DNA of 36,726 bases. Source: Treponema sp. Its GTDB lineage: Bacteria; Spirochaetota; Spirochaetia; Treponematales; Treponemataceae. The position numbers and the translations under genes were made by a program. Each line of letters begins with the position of its first letter. The first letter of the stretch is position 1. The stretch is taken from assembly GCA_024699235.1 (NCBI GenBank), contig JAILPY010000093.1, positions 1 to 36,726 of the forward strand. The letters run 5' to 3'. Under the pieces are notes generated by a model. It saw only the letters and a program-made list of their open reading frames with translations. It was not told the DNA's origin and searched no databases. This document shows positions 25,100 through 33,361 of this stretch, in pieces.

Positions 25100-26271
25100 T
25101 GAACACAAGGTCTGACAAATTCAGCAAAGCAATGGTGGAAACTCCACCAAGCGGAATACGAAAATTTTTTGAAATGCTCATCGGACATGATGACGTCATA
25201 TCACTTTCCGTCGGCGAACCTGACTTTCCTACCCCATGGCTCATGAGGGAAGAAGCATTTTATCATCTGGAGCAGGGACATACCAGCTATACAAGCAACT
25301 GGGGTCTTTTAGAATTGCGCTCTGAAATTGCAAAATACATGGAACGCTACAACATGTATTACAATCCAAACAAAGAAATCCTTGTAACTGTAGGTGCAAG
25401 CGAAGGCGTAGATGCAGTCTTGAGGGCAGTACTGAACCCAGACGACGAACTGATAGTCTGCGAACCATGTTACGTCAATTATGTGCCTCTGGCACACCTG
25501 TGCGGTGCAAAGATAGTCCGCCTGGACACAAGCAAGAACGGATTTTACCCTACGGCAGAACAGTTCAAGTCACTTATAACACCAAAAACAAAGGCAATCA
25601 TGTTCTGCTCTCCAAGTAATCCAACAGGAACAATGATTCCAAAAGAAGAACTTGAAAAGATTGCCCAGATTGCAAAAGAGAATCAAATTTGGTGCATAGC
25701 AGACGAAATATACTGTGAACTTGTTTACGATGACCACAAGCACGTCTCAATCGGAAGCTTCCCTGGAATGAAAGACTACACTATAATCCTGAACGGATTT
25801 TCAAAGTCTTTTGCAATGACAGGATGGCGAATAGGCTATATTGCCGCTCCTGAAGACCTTATGGCACAGATTGTAAAGCTTCATCAGTACAATACAATCT
25901 GCGCTCCTATCATGAGTCAGTACGCAGCCATTGAAGGACTGAAAAACGGCTGGAATGAAGTAGAAAAAATGCGCATAAGCTATCAGCAGAGAAGAAATCT
26001 CATGTACAAGGCTTTCACAGATATGGGGCTTACAGTCCCTGAGCCAACAGGAGCATTCTATATGTTCCCAGATATAAGCAGTACAGGCCTTACTGCAGAA
26101 GAATTTGCTACTGAACTGTTCCAGAAACACAATGTTGCAGTCGTACCTGGAACAGCCTTCGGAAAGGCTGGCGAAGGCCACATACGCTGTTGCTATGCTA
26201 CAGCGATAGACAAAATAAAAACAGCCCTTGACCGGATTGCCTTGCTCGTAGACGAACACCGCAAAAATTAA
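25099..26271 (+). CDS. Class I/II PLP-dependent aminotransferase
   Basis: 390 residues of the aspartate-aminotransferase superfamily, fold type I. Motifs: TSNWGLLELRSEIAKYM, SPSNPTGTMIPKEEL, ADEIYCELVYD, and GFSKSFAMTGWRIGY with Lys236 as the PLP Schiff-base residue; FGKAGEGHIRCCYA contains the substrate-carboxylate Arg. It resembles the PatA/AspC-like group often found beside Lrp-type regulators. Substrate cannot be fixed; an aromatic or aspartate amino donor is likely. AAGGAG lies inside the end of the regulator gene. Confidence 0.95.
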   Translation: MNTRSDKFSKAMVETPPSGIRKFFEMLIGHDDVISLSVGEPDFPTPWLMREEAFYHLEQGHTSYTSNWGLLELRSEIAKYMERYNMYYNPNKEILVTVGASEGVDAVLRAVLNPDDELIVCEPCYVNYVPLAHLCGAKIVRLDTSKNGFYPTAEQFKSLITPKTKAIMFCSPSNPTGTMIPKEELEKIAQIAKENQIWCIADEIYCELVYDDHKHVSIGSFPGMKDYTIILNGFSKSFAMTGWRIGYIAAPEDLMAQIVKLHQYNTICAPIMSQYAAIEGLKNGWNEVEKMRISYQQRRNLMYKAFTDMGLTVPEPTGAFYMFPDISSTGLTAEEFATELFQKHNVAVVPGTAFGKAGEGHIRCCYATAIDKIKTALDRIALLVDEHRKN

Positions 26272-26330
26272 AGACAATAGTAAATTTTGCCGATATTCGG
26301 TATGTAATGTTTTCTTAAAAAGGATTAATT

Positions 26331-27701
26331 ATGGGAAGTTTATTTACATATCTGATTGCTGGAATTATTGTTATTGCAATAGCTGCAGTCCTATTAGTTC
26401 TTATGGGGAAAAAATCTCCTTCCAGTTCTTCAGATCCAAGCAATTCTATAAAAAAAGGCCCCAAACATACAAAATCTCAGGGCCAGATAATAAAAGAAGC
26501 CAGCAAGAGACTGTCAAGAAACCCAGACGATCCTGCAGGCCTTATTCCTCTTGGAGAAGTTTATTATCAGAATCAACTCTGGGACAAAGCATTTCCTATT
26601 TATCAGAATCTTTCACGACTCGCTCCTATTTCTGACAAAATCGATAAATTGATGGCAAACCTACGTGCTGGGGAAATTGCACTAAAATTAAATGCAAACG
26701 AAGAAGCAATAAAATTTTTAAGCCTTGCATATGCACAGGATTCTCAAAATGTTGATGTCAATAAGAATCTGGGACTTGCCTATTATAGATTAAACAATCT
26801 GGAAAAAGCAGTTCCATGCTTTAAAAAGACCCTTATGATTGATCCTCTTTCTGAAAAAGCATTTGGATATCTTGCTATGGCCCTGTACAAGCAGCATCAT
26901 TACAGAGAAAGCCTCAATTATTTTAAAAAGGCAATAACGGAAGATCCTTCAAATAAAGAAATCCTTTTTCATTATGCACAAGCCATGGCAGAAGACGGAC
27001 ACGGAGACAAGGCCGTCCAGATTTTCTCGCACCTCAGGGCTGATACAGAATACGGACCTACATCATGCCTGCATGCTGGCATATATCATTCAAACCAAGG
27101 GAACAAAGAAGCCGCAATCCAAGACTTCATGATTGGATTAAAACATCAGAATATTACCGATGAAGTAAAAATCGAAATTCAATACCGACTTGCACTTTGT
27201 CATCTTGAATTAAATAAATTGCAGGAAGGACTTTCCCTTCTTCGCCAGATCCGCTCTGTAAATCCTAACTATAAAGATGTAAACGGCCTTTTAGCCAGAT
27301 ATCAGGAACTTGGACAGAACCAGAACCTTCAAGTATATCTTTCTGGCCCTGCAAGTGAATTTGTAGTACTTTGCAGGAAAATCGTTGCAGTATTTTACGA
27401 GAGAGGAATAGCAAAAATCGTAGACATTAAAGTTGCGGCATCTTACGTAGATATAATTGCCGATATAGACACTCCTAAATGGGAAGATACCGAGATGTTC
27501 AGGTTCTTCCGTACAACAGGAACGACAGGAGAAATATTTGTACGTGAATTCCTGGATATGCTTCATGACAAAAAAGCAGGGAGAGGAACCTGCTTTACAG
27601 CAGGAAACTTTTCTGATGATGCAATAAAATACGCAGACGGACGACCTGTAGATTTAATAGAACGTGCAGGACTTACAAAGATTCTGAAAAAAATAAACTA
27701 G
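26331..27701 (+). CDS. Membrane-anchored TPR protein
   Basis: 456 residues. One N-terminal transmembrane helix (about 5-27), a basic Ser-rich linker, then tetratricopeptide repeats from about 55 to 330 (such as NLGLAYYRLNNLEKAVPCFKK and KAFGYLAMALYKQHHYRESL). Residues about 335-456 form a separate domain with SGPASEFVVLCRKIVAVFYERG and TTGTTGEIFVREFLDMLHDK that I do not recognise; it may be a restriction-endonuclease-like fold, but I see no clear catalytic set. AAAGGA precedes the ATG. It ends 4 nt from the convergent rsmG. A scaffolding role at the inner membrane is likely. Confidence 0.82.
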   Translation: MGSLFTYLIAGIIVIAIAAVLLVLMGKKSPSSSSDPSNSIKKGPKHTKSQGQIIKEASKRLSRNPDDPAGLIPLGEVYYQNQLWDKAFPIYQNLSRLAPISDKIDKLMANLRAGEIALKLNANEEAIKFLSLAYAQDSQNVDVNKNLGLAYYRLNNLEKAVPCFKKTLMIDPLSEKAFGYLAMALYKQHHYRESLNYFKKAITEDPSNKEILFHYAQAMAEDGHGDKAVQIFSHLRADTEYGPTSCLHAGIYHSNQGNKEAAIQDFMIGLKHQNITDEVKIEIQYRLALCHLELNKLQEGLSLLRQIRSVNPNYKDVNGLLARYQELGQNQNLQVYLSGPASEFVVLCRKIVAVFYERGIAKIVDIKVAASYVDIIADIDTPKWEDTEMFRFFRTTGTTGEIFVREFLDMLHDKKAGRGTCFTAGNFSDDAIKYADGRPVDLIERAGLTKILKKIN

Positions 27702-27705
27702 ACAA

Positions 27706-28362
27706 TTATTTTACAATAACAACAAGATTGCGCTCATGGTCTTCTAAAAATGGAACCGTGAGTGCAATTTTTTTATATGAAGGAATAATAGATTTAACAG
27801 CTTCCATTTCTGCTGCAATTTTTTCAGACCTTGCTTTATAGGCAGCTACAGTACCACCGTCTTTAAGCATACTAAATAAAGTTTTAACTATTTTTTTATC
27901 AAATGGATGAAATGCACGGAAAACTTCAATATCAAAAGATTCTTTAGGGACATTATCCGCTTGAGAGCAAAGGACAGAAGCATTTGAAAGCTTCAATCTT
28001 TTCAGAACAGATTCAAGAAAGGCACAGCGCTTTTCCATCCGCTCTACAAGAGTAAAATGAACATCAGGAAATGCTACAGCAAGCGGAATCCCAGGACATC
28101 CGCCGCCACTGCCAATATCTCCAATACTAACAGTGCCAGAAGATCCCGTATAGGAAGAAACTATATCTTTTAGAAAAGGAACAGCAGCCAGAGAATCTAA
28201 AATATGATTTACAGCAAGTTCGTCAGCAGAATCAGCTTTCATAAGATTGTATGTCTTATTAAATTCAAGGACACTGTCTATATATAATTCCAGCCTTTCG
28301 TACTGACCTAATGTCAAATTAAGTTCAAGACGCTCTGCACCCTGCTGAAGCTTTTCAAGCAT
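27706..28362 (-). CDS. rsmG: 16S rRNA (guanine-527-N7)-methyltransferase
   Basis: Methylates N7 of G527 of 16S rRNA using S-adenosylmethionine; loss gives low-level streptomycin resistance in many bacteria. 218 residues, normal length. DIGSGGGCPGIPLAVAFP is the SAM-binding loop, followed by LVERMEKRCAFLESVLKRL; the N-terminal part FNKTYNLMKADSADELAVNHILDSL is also typical. It closes the orphan-ABC/rsmE operon, 5 nt after the Ser-rich gene, with GGGG ahead of its ATG. Confidence 0.96.
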   Translation of the reverse strand: MLEKLQQGAERLELNLTLGQYERLELYIDSVLEFNKTYNLMKADSADELAVNHILDSLAAVPFLKDIVSSYTGSSGTVSIGDIGSGGGCPGIPLAVAFPDVHFTLVERMEKRCAFLESVLKRLKLSNASVLCSQADNVPKESFDIEVFRAFHPFDKKIVKTLFSMLKDGGTVAAYKARSEKIAAEMEAVKSIIPSYKKIALTVPFLEDHERNLVVIVK

Positions 28363-28367
28363 AAATA

Positions 28368-29276
28368 TTATTCCCCTAAATCAACCAGAAGCTCTAGCTT
28401 CCAGTCAGAATCAGAAGTACGCATCGAAACAAAATTTCCTGTACGGACAGCATCCATATTCTTGCGGTTAGCCAGCTGATAAAGGAAAGAACCCGTATTT
28501 TCAACATCCTGAGTCACAGCAGTGGCAGACGTATAGCTTGAACAGTCTGAAGAATCAGGCTTTGCCTTAAACAAAATATGGAATGTTTCATTCATCATTC
28601 TGCCGTTTGCATTATAACGGCGATCTCCCGTTACAAGAAATGTACCATTTTTCTGAACGTCAGAAATATAAACAGTACGGCACGTACGCAATACATCATA
28701 TCCATTTACAGTAAAACGAAGCAGATTAGACTTTGCACTTTTAGCATCACCTGCAGAAACAGACTCTGACACTTCCACAGACTCAGTTTCAGAATCAGAG
28801 TTACTGGCAGCCAAAGAAGCCTTCTTAGCAGAACCTTCTTCACCCTTAATAGCCTCAAGACGGTTAAGGATCTTTTTTAACAGCTTGTTAGTTTCATCAG
28901 AAGAATCAGCCTTATATGCATTGTCATAGGAATAAGAGCGTTCATCCAAAATAGATCCCAACTGTCCAAGAAGCCCTTTCTGACTAAGAAGAGACAAATC
29001 ACTGGCGGAAATAGAAGCAAGATCATCTTCCTTATCAGCAACTTCAGCTACAGAAGAAGATGATGCAGAAGAAGATGAAGAAATACTGGACGAAACCTTT
29101 TTTGACGGTCCAGTATATACATAATTGGACATGTTGCCCGGCACATAAAATCCATTACCTATTGTAGGTGAAGATACAGTAGGCATAGACATATCAAACA
29201 TTGAAGACTGTGCAAAACTAAAAGAACTCAATGACAATATAAAAATTGCACCTGAAATAAATTTACATACTTGCAA
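28368..29276 (-). CDS. Ser-rich secreted protein of unknown function
   Basis: 302 residues from TTG at 29276. GGAGG lies 6 nt before this TTG, inside the end of the metallopeptidase gene, and the start gives a signal peptide (QVCKFISGAIFILSLSSFSF, cleavage after FAQ). An upstream TTG at 29291 would overlap the ribosome binding site. Residues about 55-80 are almost all Ser with a few Ala and Val (KKVSSSISSSSSASSSSV), then an acidic linker, and from about 185 a beta-rich domain (RFTVNGYDVLRTCRTVYISD, GTFLVTGDRRYNANGRMMNE). Two Cys in this domain could pair. No family recognised. It probably stays in the periplasm or at the surface. Confidence 0.72.
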   Translation of the reverse strand: MQVCKFISGAIFILSLSSFSFAQSSMFDMSMPTVSSPTIGNGFYVPGNMSNYVYTGPSKKVSSSISSSSSASSSSVAEVADKEDDLASISASDLSLLSQKGLLGQLGSILDERSYSYDNAYKADSSDETNKLLKKILNRLEAIKGEEGSAKKASLAASNSDSETESVEVSESVSAGDAKSAKSNLLRFTVNGYDVLRTCRTVYISDVQKNGTFLVTGDRRYNANGRMMNETFHILFKAKPDSSDCSSYTSATAVTQDVENTGSFLYQLANRKNMDAVRTGNFVSMRTSDSDWKLELLVDLGE

Positions 29277-30072
29277 GACTTTCCTCCACAAATTCCAGAC
29301 GATGAGTCAGTTCATTAATAGTTTTCGTAAGACGCTCCCTTTCTTTTTCAAGCTTTGTCTTAGGATCAACTTCCTTCGCTTTCTTTTTCATCATAGCTAC
29401 AACGCCGACAGGACTTTTTCCAGATTTGATTGCATCCTGAACCTTTGCCCTCTCATCGGACTTTTTTACAGAAGCAACAAGCTTCATGTTATCAAATCCC
29501 ATAGATGCGTCAGAATCAGGCAGTGCACTTACTTTTTGTACTGATCGTGCTGTGCTTCGAGGAAGTTGCAGAACCCTATCAATGTAGTCTTCATACCTAA
29601 TATTAGACTGTTCACATAGAGTCTGTGCTTTCACGAGAGCCCTTCCGAATTCAATCATAAGGTGACCATTCGGTTCTATGTATTTTTCACGGATTTCCTT
29701 AGTCAGAGCTTCAAGCTCAGGAGAATCTGCAATATCTATACTATAATATCCCTTTTTCTCTGCAACTTCAAGCAAAGTTTCAAATTTTGCCCAAAAATAC
29801 TTAGTATGGCTCCTCATCTCATGAGGAGGCTCTTTTCCACCATTTTCCTGAATTCTCTCTTCATTAATCAAATGATGAGTATATTCATGCACTGCCGTAT
29901 AAACAAGCTGATTATCCGTCTTGAAATTCTTATTATGCAAAATAATTTCTCGGGTATCAGGCTTATAAAGACCGTTTACACGCTTACTTTCCTTACCGGA
30001 CTGAACTACACTGAATTCAAGCTCAGACTCCTGTATGTCAAGAAGCATATCCTTTATTTTTTCATTTTCCAT
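29263..30072 (-). CDS. HExxH metallopeptidase-like protein with C-terminal coiled coil
   Basis: 269 residues, no signal peptide, so cytoplasmic. A zincin site HEYTH (His62, Glu63, His66) is followed by SHTKYFW with His89, where the spacing and the Phe-Trp match the third ligand of SprT/YgjP-like (DUF45) proteases. The C-terminal part (about 232-269) is a Lys/Glu-rich coiled coil. SprT-like enzymes can clear DNA-protein crosslinks, but nothing here shows DNA binding. It lies 12 nt after rsmE with GAGGAAG ahead of the ATG, and overlaps the Ser-rich gene by 14 nt. Confidence 0.72.
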   Translation of the reverse strand: MENEKIKDMLLDIQESELEFSVVQSGKESKRVNGLYKPDTREIILHNKNFKTDNQLVYTAVHEYTHHLINEERIQENGGKEPPHEMRSHTKYFWAKFETLLEVAEKKGYYSIDIADSPELEALTKEIREKYIEPNGHLMIEFGRALVKAQTLCEQSNIRYEDYIDRVLQLPRSTARSVQKVSALPDSDASMGFDNMKLVASVKKSDERAKVQDAIKSGKSPVGVVAMMKKKAKEVDPKTKLEKERERLTKTINELTHRLEFVEESLASM

Positions 30073-30084
30073 AAGACTTCCTCA

Positions 30085-30849
30085 TCAAAGAACACCCATT
30101 GCACTTAGTATAATGCTGGCAGAAACTGTAGCTGCAGTTTCAGTCCTAAGCACGCGTTTCCCCATTCCCAGCAAAGTAAAACCATGCTCAGAAAGACAAT
30201 TCCTTTCATTATCAGTCCAACCGCGTTCACTGCCAATGGCTGCTATATATAAAGACGGCTTTTTCTGAACATTATTTATAAGAAACTGACTGAGAGACTG
30301 CACAGGCCTTACATTATCAAGGCCCAGGCACAGCTTCCTTTCATTTTTCAAAGCAGGATTATCCTTAAGGCTAATAATACAGTCAAGGAGAGACTCATGC
30401 CTAATAAGCTGAGGAACATGAGTTCCGGCAGCCTGTACAGTCCCGTCCAAAAGCATTTTTGTCCCGGCCTGACTCGTTGCAAGATCTGACTTTAAGTAAG
30501 ATTTTTCCCCTAGTTCAGTCCCAACAAGATGAACCTGACAGACACCTAGACCCGCCATGTCGCGCAAAAGTCTTTTCAGCTGAATTGGACGAGGAAAGCC
30601 AATAATCATGATAAGAGGATAAAGAGGCTTCCCGTCACCTTCAGGAGTAAATGAAAAGTGTATGAAGCCGCTATTCTCAGACTGTTCAATAGAAGTAATG
30701 ACAGCGGTACCAGAATTTCCATTTATTATGCCAGCATTAAAAGAATCACCCTCTTTCTTATGCAGAATCTTTACAAGATGGCAGGCTCTTTCATCATTCA
30801 AAGAAAGAGGCTGGCCAATTTCTTCCTGACTAAAAAGACAGATATTCAT
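30085..30849 (-). CDS. rsmE: 16S rRNA (uracil-1498-N3)-methyltransferase
   Basis: SPOUT-class methyltransferase, 254 residues, acting on U1498 of 16S rRNA. An N-terminal PUA-like part is followed by the knotted domain: IMIGFPRPIQLKRLLRDMAGLGV, IGSERGWTDNERNCL (canonical GPEGG varies here to GSERG) and the SAM-loop end LLGMGKRVLRTETAA. It overlaps the stop of the orphan ABC ATPase by 4 nt (ATGA). Confidence 0.95.
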   Translation of the reverse strand: MNICLFSQEEIGQPLSLNDERACHLVKILHKKEGDSFNAGIINGNSGTAVITSIEQSENSGFIHFSFTPEGDGKPLYPLIMIIGFPRPIQLKRLLRDMAGLGVCQVHLVGTELGEKSYLKSDLATSQAGTKMLLDGTVQAAGTHVPQLIRHESLLDCIISLKDNPALKNERKLCLGLDNVRPVQSLSQFLINNVQKKPSLYIAAIGSERGWTDNERNCLSEHGFTLLGMGKRVLRTETAATVSASIILSAMGVL

Positions 30850-31721
30850 TTCTTTTGTTCAGCACTAGATTCAGCATTCTGCATGGCAAGAATAGCATCA
30901 GCAGACTGAACAAGCTCTTCACGAGTCATATCCTCACCATTTTTTAGCATAGAAACAGGAACGCCATAAGCCTTTTCCAAAGCCTCATCGGTCATAACTT
31001 CTTCTGGAGTACCATAATCCATATCCCTGTTCGGATAGAACAGAATTACATTCTCTGCATATTTTCGGGTCAAATCTAGTTCATGCATGGAAATAAAAAA
31101 AGCAACATTTGTTTTTGCTGCATATTCCTTAAGATATGCAAGAGAATTTTCTTTCTGCGTCGGTTCCATAGCAAACATAGGCTCATCCATGAAAACGCTT
31201 GCACTGCCATACAAAAGACTAAACGCAAGCAGAACTCTCTGAATTTCACCCTTACTCAGTTCCTTAAGCCCGTGCTGCAATACTCCGCCAAGTTCAAACA
31301 CTTCTATAACTTCCGCAAGCAAATCTTTTTCTTTGCCCCGTACAGACTGAGCATTACCTTTCAGTGCACCATGCTCATAAACAAACTGCAAAAGAGCATA
31401 TACCTTATCATTAGACTCAAATTCCATGTTCTGATAAATAACAGAAGCAAGCAGATTTTTCTGTTCTTCTGGAAGATGCAGGATATCCTGTTCAAATAAA
31501 CGGCATTTTCCATTCTGAGGACAAAGACGGCCAGAAGCCAAAAGCAGGAAAGTAGACTTTCCAGAACCATTAGGACCTATCAGACTTGTAAAACCAGCAG
31601 GAATTCCCCCTGTAAAATGGTCAAAGACAAAAGACGGTTCAATCTGCCTGCCGTTTTCATCAACATCACCTTCAACAGGCGGATATTTAAAAGATACATC
31701 TGAAAATTCAATACAATTCAT
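30846..31721 (-). CDS. ABC-type ATP-binding protein without adjacent permease
   Basis: 291 residues. Walker A GPNGSGKST, Q-loop SVIYQNMEF, signature LSKGEIQRVLLAF (a variant of LSGGQ), Walker B ASVFMDEP and switch His in SMHELD. It resembles the FecE/BtuD-like importer ATPases, with a C-terminal extension of about 40 residues. No permease or substrate-binding gene is near; it leads a run with rsmE, a metallopeptidase, a secreted protein and rsmG. The partner may lie elsewhere. The ATG at 31721 has a promoter 8 nt upstream and no ribosome binding site. Confidence 0.88.
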   Translation of the reverse strand: MNCIEFSDVSFKYPPVEGDVDENGRQIEPSFVFDHFTGGIPAGFTSLIGPNGSGKSTFLLLASGRLCPQNGKCRLFEQDILHLPEEQKNLLASVIYQNMEFESNDKVYALLQFVYEHGALKGNAQSVRGKEKDLLAEVIEVFELGGVLQHGLKELSKGEIQRVLLAFSLLYGSASVFMDEPMFAMEPTQKENSLAYLKEYAAKTNVAFFISMHELDLTRKYAENVILFYPNRDMDYGTPEEVMTDEALEKAYGVPVSMLKNGEDMTREELVQSADAILAMQNAESSAEQKK

Positions 31722-31729
31722 TGTGTATT

Positions 31730-31758
31730 ACAATAACAAAAACAGGTATTTATGGCAA
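31730..31758 (-). promoter_or_regulatory. Promoter of the orphan-ABC/rsmE operon, leaderless spacing
   Basis: On the minus strand: TTGCCA (31758-31753), 17-bp spacer, TATTGT (31735-31730), 8 nt to the ATG at 31721. No ribosome binding site. Confidence 0.55.
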
Positions 31759-31782
31759 TGGAAAAATCATATAAGAATTAAC

Positions 31783-31810
31783 TTGACCACGTAACAAAAT
31801 CTTCTATAAT
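31783..31810 (+). promoter_or_regulatory. Promoter of the small barrel gene
   Basis: TTGACC (31783-31788), 16-bp spacer, TATAAT (31805-31810). The leader of about 40 nt holds a hairpin at 31819-31839 and AAGGGG before the ATG at 31857. Confidence 0.7.
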
Positions 31811-31818
31811 ATAAAATA

Positions 31819-31839
31819 AGAATAAGTTTTATTTATTCT
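31819..31839 (+). repeat. Hairpin in the 5' leader of the small barrel gene
   Basis: AGAATAA, 7-nt loop, TTATTCT: a perfect 7-bp stem starting next to the predicted transcription start and ending 5 nt before AAGGGG. It may protect the mRNA 5' end. Confidence 0.5.
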
Positions 31840-31856
31840 ATATCAAGGGGTTATGT

Positions 31857-32474
31857 ATGAAAAAAATATTATCAGTCATTTGTCTGGCAGTTGCTTTTAC
31901 AGCACTGGCATTCTCAGAAGTAACCTTTGGATTCAGAGGCTTCGGAGACTTTGGAGCTGGAACAGCATCTTCAATCCAGGATACAACAACAGATACAAAG
32001 AAAAACTGGGGTTACGGAGGATCAGTCTTCAGTAAAATCCCTATTTCAGTAGTAGAAAACCTTTACTTTCAGCCAGAAATAGGCTTTATGCACAATTCTA
32101 TAGGACTAAAGTCAAGCAAATATAACCTGGATTCAACACTGTCATACAACAGCATTGTAATGCCAGTACTCATAAATTACGGAATCCCAATCAACCAGAG
32201 CTTCCATCTGTTTGTAGAAGGCGGCCCACAGGTGTCTTTCATTACAGGAGACTTAAAAAATTCAAAGTCAAACGATTCAACAGATCCCGATTCTAGAATA
32301 CTGTTCAGCGCAATAGCAGGCATAGGAGCATCTTATGCGTTTTCACCAACCATGGCCCTTTTAACAGACCTACGCTATGACCTTGGATTTACAACAATAA
32401 AGACAGAAAATTCCACTGAAGGCGTCATTCCAAGGGGACTAAACTTCAGCGCCGGATTCCACGTAAAATTCTAA
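31857..32474 (+). CDS. Small outer-membrane beta-barrel protein
   Basis: 205 residues. Signal peptide MKKILSVICLAVAFTALAFS, then glycine- and aromatic-rich strands: VTFGFRGFGDFGAG, NLYFQPEIGFMHNSIGLKSS, HLFVEGGPQVSFITGD, IAGIGASYAFSPTMALLTDLRYDLGF, and a final NFSAGFHVKF ending in Phe. This is the outer-membrane beta-barrel pattern of about eight strands (OMP_b-brl/PorT-like). It has its own promoter, leader and terminator. Role unknown; it is not one of the recognisable T. pallidum porins. Confidence 0.85.
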   Translation: MKKILSVICLAVAFTALAFSEVTFGFRGFGDFGAGTASSIQDTTTDTKKNWGYGGSVFSKIPISVVENLYFQPEIGFMHNSIGLKSSKYNLDSTLSYNSIVMPVLINYGIPINQSFHLFVEGGPQVSFITGDLKNSKSNDSTDPDSRILFSAIAGIGASYAFSPTMALLTDLRYDLGFTTIKTENSTEGVIPRGLNFSAGFHVKF

Positions 32475-32502
32475 ATAAAATATAATATCTTTAATTTAAG
32501 AG

Positions 32503-32553
32503 GCACTCCTTAAACCGAACAAAAAGAGTTCAATTTTAAGGAGTGCATTTTTT
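32503..32553 (+). terminator. Strong rho-independent terminator after the small barrel gene
   Basis: A 12-bp perfect stem, GCACTCCTTAAA (32503-32514) with TTTAAGGAGTGC (32535-32546), then ATTTTTT (32547-32553). The loop holds an inner GAAC/GTTC pair. Confidence 0.9.
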
Positions 32554-32567
32554 ATGCCTAAATCAAC

Positions 32568-33317
32568 TCACACCTTTATCTTGTCCATAACCTTGCCAAT
32601 GCTGTCATGAATAACAAGGTCTGCAATACTGTCGCTTTCAGTTGCATCTCGGTTAATAAGAACAAGATGCTCACCGTGAAAAGCATTTATAAATCCGGCG
32701 GCAGGATATACAGTAAGCGACGTACCGCCTATAATCAGCATGTCAGCTTCCTGAAGAGCCCTTATAGAGGCAGTAACAACACCATCATCAAGACTTTCAC
32801 CATACAAAACAACATCAGGCTTTATAATTCCATTGCATGCCTTATCTTCACAACGGGGAACTCCCTTCTTATCTTTATTATTGCGCACATATTCTGCATC
32901 ATAACTCTTACCGCATACAACACAGTGATTGCGCAATACGCTGCCATGAACTTCAAGAACATTCTTGCTTCCTGCCGCCTGATGCAATCCATCAATATTC
33001 TGCGTAATAACGGCAGTCAACTTACCTTTCTGTTCAAGTTCTGCTAGCTTAAGGTGAGCAACATTCGGCTTAATGCCGGTAACAAGAAGCTTTGCACGGT
33101 AAAATTTATAGAATTCAATAGGATTATCTGCAAAAAAGCCGGCACTCAGTATTGTCTCAGGAGGATAACTCCATTTCTGATGATACAGGCCATCAACACT
33201 GCGAAAATCAGGAATTCCGCTTTCCGTAGAAACGCCTGCTCCTCCAAAAAAAACAATGCGCTTACTCTCCGTAATCCATTCCTGTAACTTCAACTCCTGA
33301 TCCTTAGTTTCTGCCAT
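32568..33317 (-). CDS. Sir2-family NAD-dependent protein deacylase
   Basis: 249 residues. NAD-binding GAGVSTESGIPDFRS, TQNIDGLHQAAG, catalytic His124 in LEVHGS, a zinc site of four Cys (C132, C135, C156, C161) and GTSLTVYPAAG. Removes acyl groups from lysine using NAD+, cytoplasmic; the acyl preference is not readable, since no Tyr-x-x-Arg desuccinylase pair is evident. ATG at 33317 has AAGGAG 5 nt upstream; a GTG two codons earlier would overlap that site. It is divergent from the radical SAM gene, sharing the 44-bp gap. Confidence 0.95.
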   Translation of the reverse strand: MAETKDQELKLQEWITESKRIVFFGGAGVSTESGIPDFRSVDGLYHQKWSYPPETILSAGFFADNPIEFYKFYRAKLLVTGIKPNVAHLKLAELEQKGKLTAVITQNIDGLHQAAGSKNVLEVHGSVLRNHCVVCGKSYDAEYVRNNKDKKGVPRCEDKACNGIIKPDVVLYGESLDDGVVTASIRALQEADMLIIGGTSLTVYPAAGFINAFHGEHLVLINRDATESDSIADLVIHDSIGKVMDKIKV

Positions 33318-33326
33318 AGTCACTCC

Positions 33327-33355
33327 TTGCCGTTCTTTTTCTATTATATTATCAT
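33327..33355 (+). promoter_or_regulatory. Promoter of the radical SAM gene, leaderless spacing
   Basis: TTGCCG (33327-33332), 17-bp spacer, TATCAT (33350-33355), 6 nt to the ATG at 33362. The -35 overlaps the ribosome binding site of the divergent sirtuin gene. A TATAAT for the sirtuin lies on the minus strand at 33348-33343. Confidence 0.55.
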
Positions 33356-33361
33356 ATCGGC

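Noticed and set aside
26290..26300. CCGATATTCGG short inverted repeat before the TPR gene
   Set aside because: Only 4-bp arms, no T run and no clear promoter to place it against.
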